A stretch of 64,000 bases of DNA from DATIUV01 sp049322755 (lineage in GTDB: Bacteria > Pseudomonadota > Gammaproteobacteria > Burkholderiales > UBA6910), in contig JBMOQX010000037.1 in the NCBI GenBank assembly GCA_049322755.1, forward strand, positions 221,281 to 285,280. The letters are read 5' to 3'. Shown piece by piece: positions 63,590-64,000 of the stretch. The first letter of the stretch is position 1; each line of letters begins with the position of its first letter. The notes under the pieces were generated by a model. The model made no database searches. It worked only from the letters and a program-made list of their open reading frames with translations, and had not been told where the DNA came from. A program made the position numbers and the translations under genes.

Positions 63590-63928
63590 TCAGGTAGTAG
63601 TAGCAGGCTGCAGCGCAATGACAGCCATGCCTGTGAGAGCGATGGCCGCCCCCGTCACGTCCCAGCGCGTCAGCGTCACGCCATCGACCCAATACAGTCA
63701 TGCGAGGGCCACCGTGATGTACATGCCACCATAGGCGGCGTAGGTGCGCCCCGCCGCGGTGGGATGCAGGGTCAGCAGCCAGGCGAACAGCGCGAGTGCG
63801 ATCGTGGCGGGCACCAGCAGCCACGCGGTCCTGCCTTGCTTCAGCACCAGCCATGGCAAGTAGCAGCCGACGACCTCCGCCAGCGCAGTGAGGGCGAACA
63901 GCCCGGCGGTCTTGGCGAGGTCCATCAT
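63590..63928 (-). pseudogene. ynfA: YnfA-family (UPF0060) small membrane protein with an in-frame stop
   Basis: The frame from ATG 63928 gives an excellent YnfA start: LTALAEVVGCYLPWLVLK, AFAWLLTLHPTAAGRTYAAYGGMYI. After VALA, a TGA at 63698-63700 interrupts it where a tryptophan (TGG) is usual. The same frame then continues with the family end (LYWVDGVTLTRWDVTGAAIALTGMAVI) to a natural stop at 63590. One base change therefore removes the last of the four membrane helices. The product is a small multidrug-resistance-like membrane protein of uncertain substrate. Sequencing error is the alternative to real decay. Confidence 0.8.
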
Positions 63929-64000
63929 CGAGGCTTTCCTTTCGTTTTACCCGCCTCGGCAGGCGCACCGTGACACGCACACCCTTCACCCTGGGCCGCT

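Noticed and set aside
63698..63700. Reading the TGA in ynfA as selenocysteine.
   Set aside because: The family has tryptophan here, no selenocysteine-insertion hairpin is evident, and the FdhA in this genome region is the Cys type.
63207..63989. A 260-residue minus-strand frame containing WWRRRESNPRP.
   Set aside because: This phrase is the reverse complement of the tmRNA T-arm and acceptor end, a well-known false protein; the frame also runs over the terminator and ynfA.

Overview
The window is GC-rich chromosomal DNA, almost certainly from a betaproteobacterium of the Rhodocyclales/Nitrosomonadales type. The right half carries the gene order gyrA-serC-serA-pheA-hisC-tyrA-aroA-cmk-rpsA-ihfB-lapA-lapB-pyrF-rfaE1-rfaD-cysM, read on the minus strand. 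Beside it lie an OmpA-family gene, ubiG, gph and a tmRNA encoding the tag ANDDRYALAA. This order and tag are characteristic of that group. The genus cannot be named from sequence alone.

Left part (1-14.2 kb): molybdenum/tungsten supply. It holds modA (partial), modB and modC; molybdopterin synthase genes moaE and moaD; mobB; a membrane histidine kinase with a sigma-54-type response regulator; a tungstate-type transporter tupBCA; a divergent ModE-HTH/PBP-domain regulator; a second, BtuCD-type ABC importer resembling molybdate importers of the MolBC kind, whose binding-protein gene is reduced to its two ends; and moeA.

Middle (14.2-29.6 kb): a respiratory formate dehydrogenase locus. The minus-strand genes run DUF3305, DUF3306, polyferredoxin, TorD-type chaperone, small Tat-signal protein, fdhA (Cys type), fdhB, a small lipoprotein, fdhC and a small periplasmic protein. 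Two redox genes follow, an ethylbenzene-dehydrogenase-gamma-like heme protein and a NapC/NirT-type cytochrome, and both are broken. Divergently, moaA-fdhD-mobA plus a second PBP-domain regulator supply cofactor and sulfuration functions. The left and middle parts together look like a molybdoenzyme island: metal uptake, pterin synthesis, guanylylation, Cys sulfuration, Tat maturation and the enzyme itself. Good sigma-54 -24/-12 matches precede moaA and the polyferredoxin gene. FNR-type boxes lie in the tupB/regulator gap and upstream of the heme-protein gene, pointing to oxygen- and activator-dependent control.

Right part (29.5-63.3 kb): housekeeping genes. These are glucokinase, a GGDEF/EAL protein, mtfA, rmuC, a Bax1-inhibitor-family membrane protein, rlmD, a PolB-like exonuclease, the ydbL-ynbE-ydbH set, cysM, LPS heptose genes, the serine/aromatic amino acid cluster, gyrA, ompA, an amidohydrolase, ubiG, gph, a cyclase-FHA protein and the tmRNA. 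The window ends in a ynfA gene with one in-frame stop.

Four genes are visibly damaged: the binding-protein remnant, the NapC-like gene, the heme-protein gene and ynfA. Either this strain is losing accessory functions or the assembly has local errors; read data would decide.
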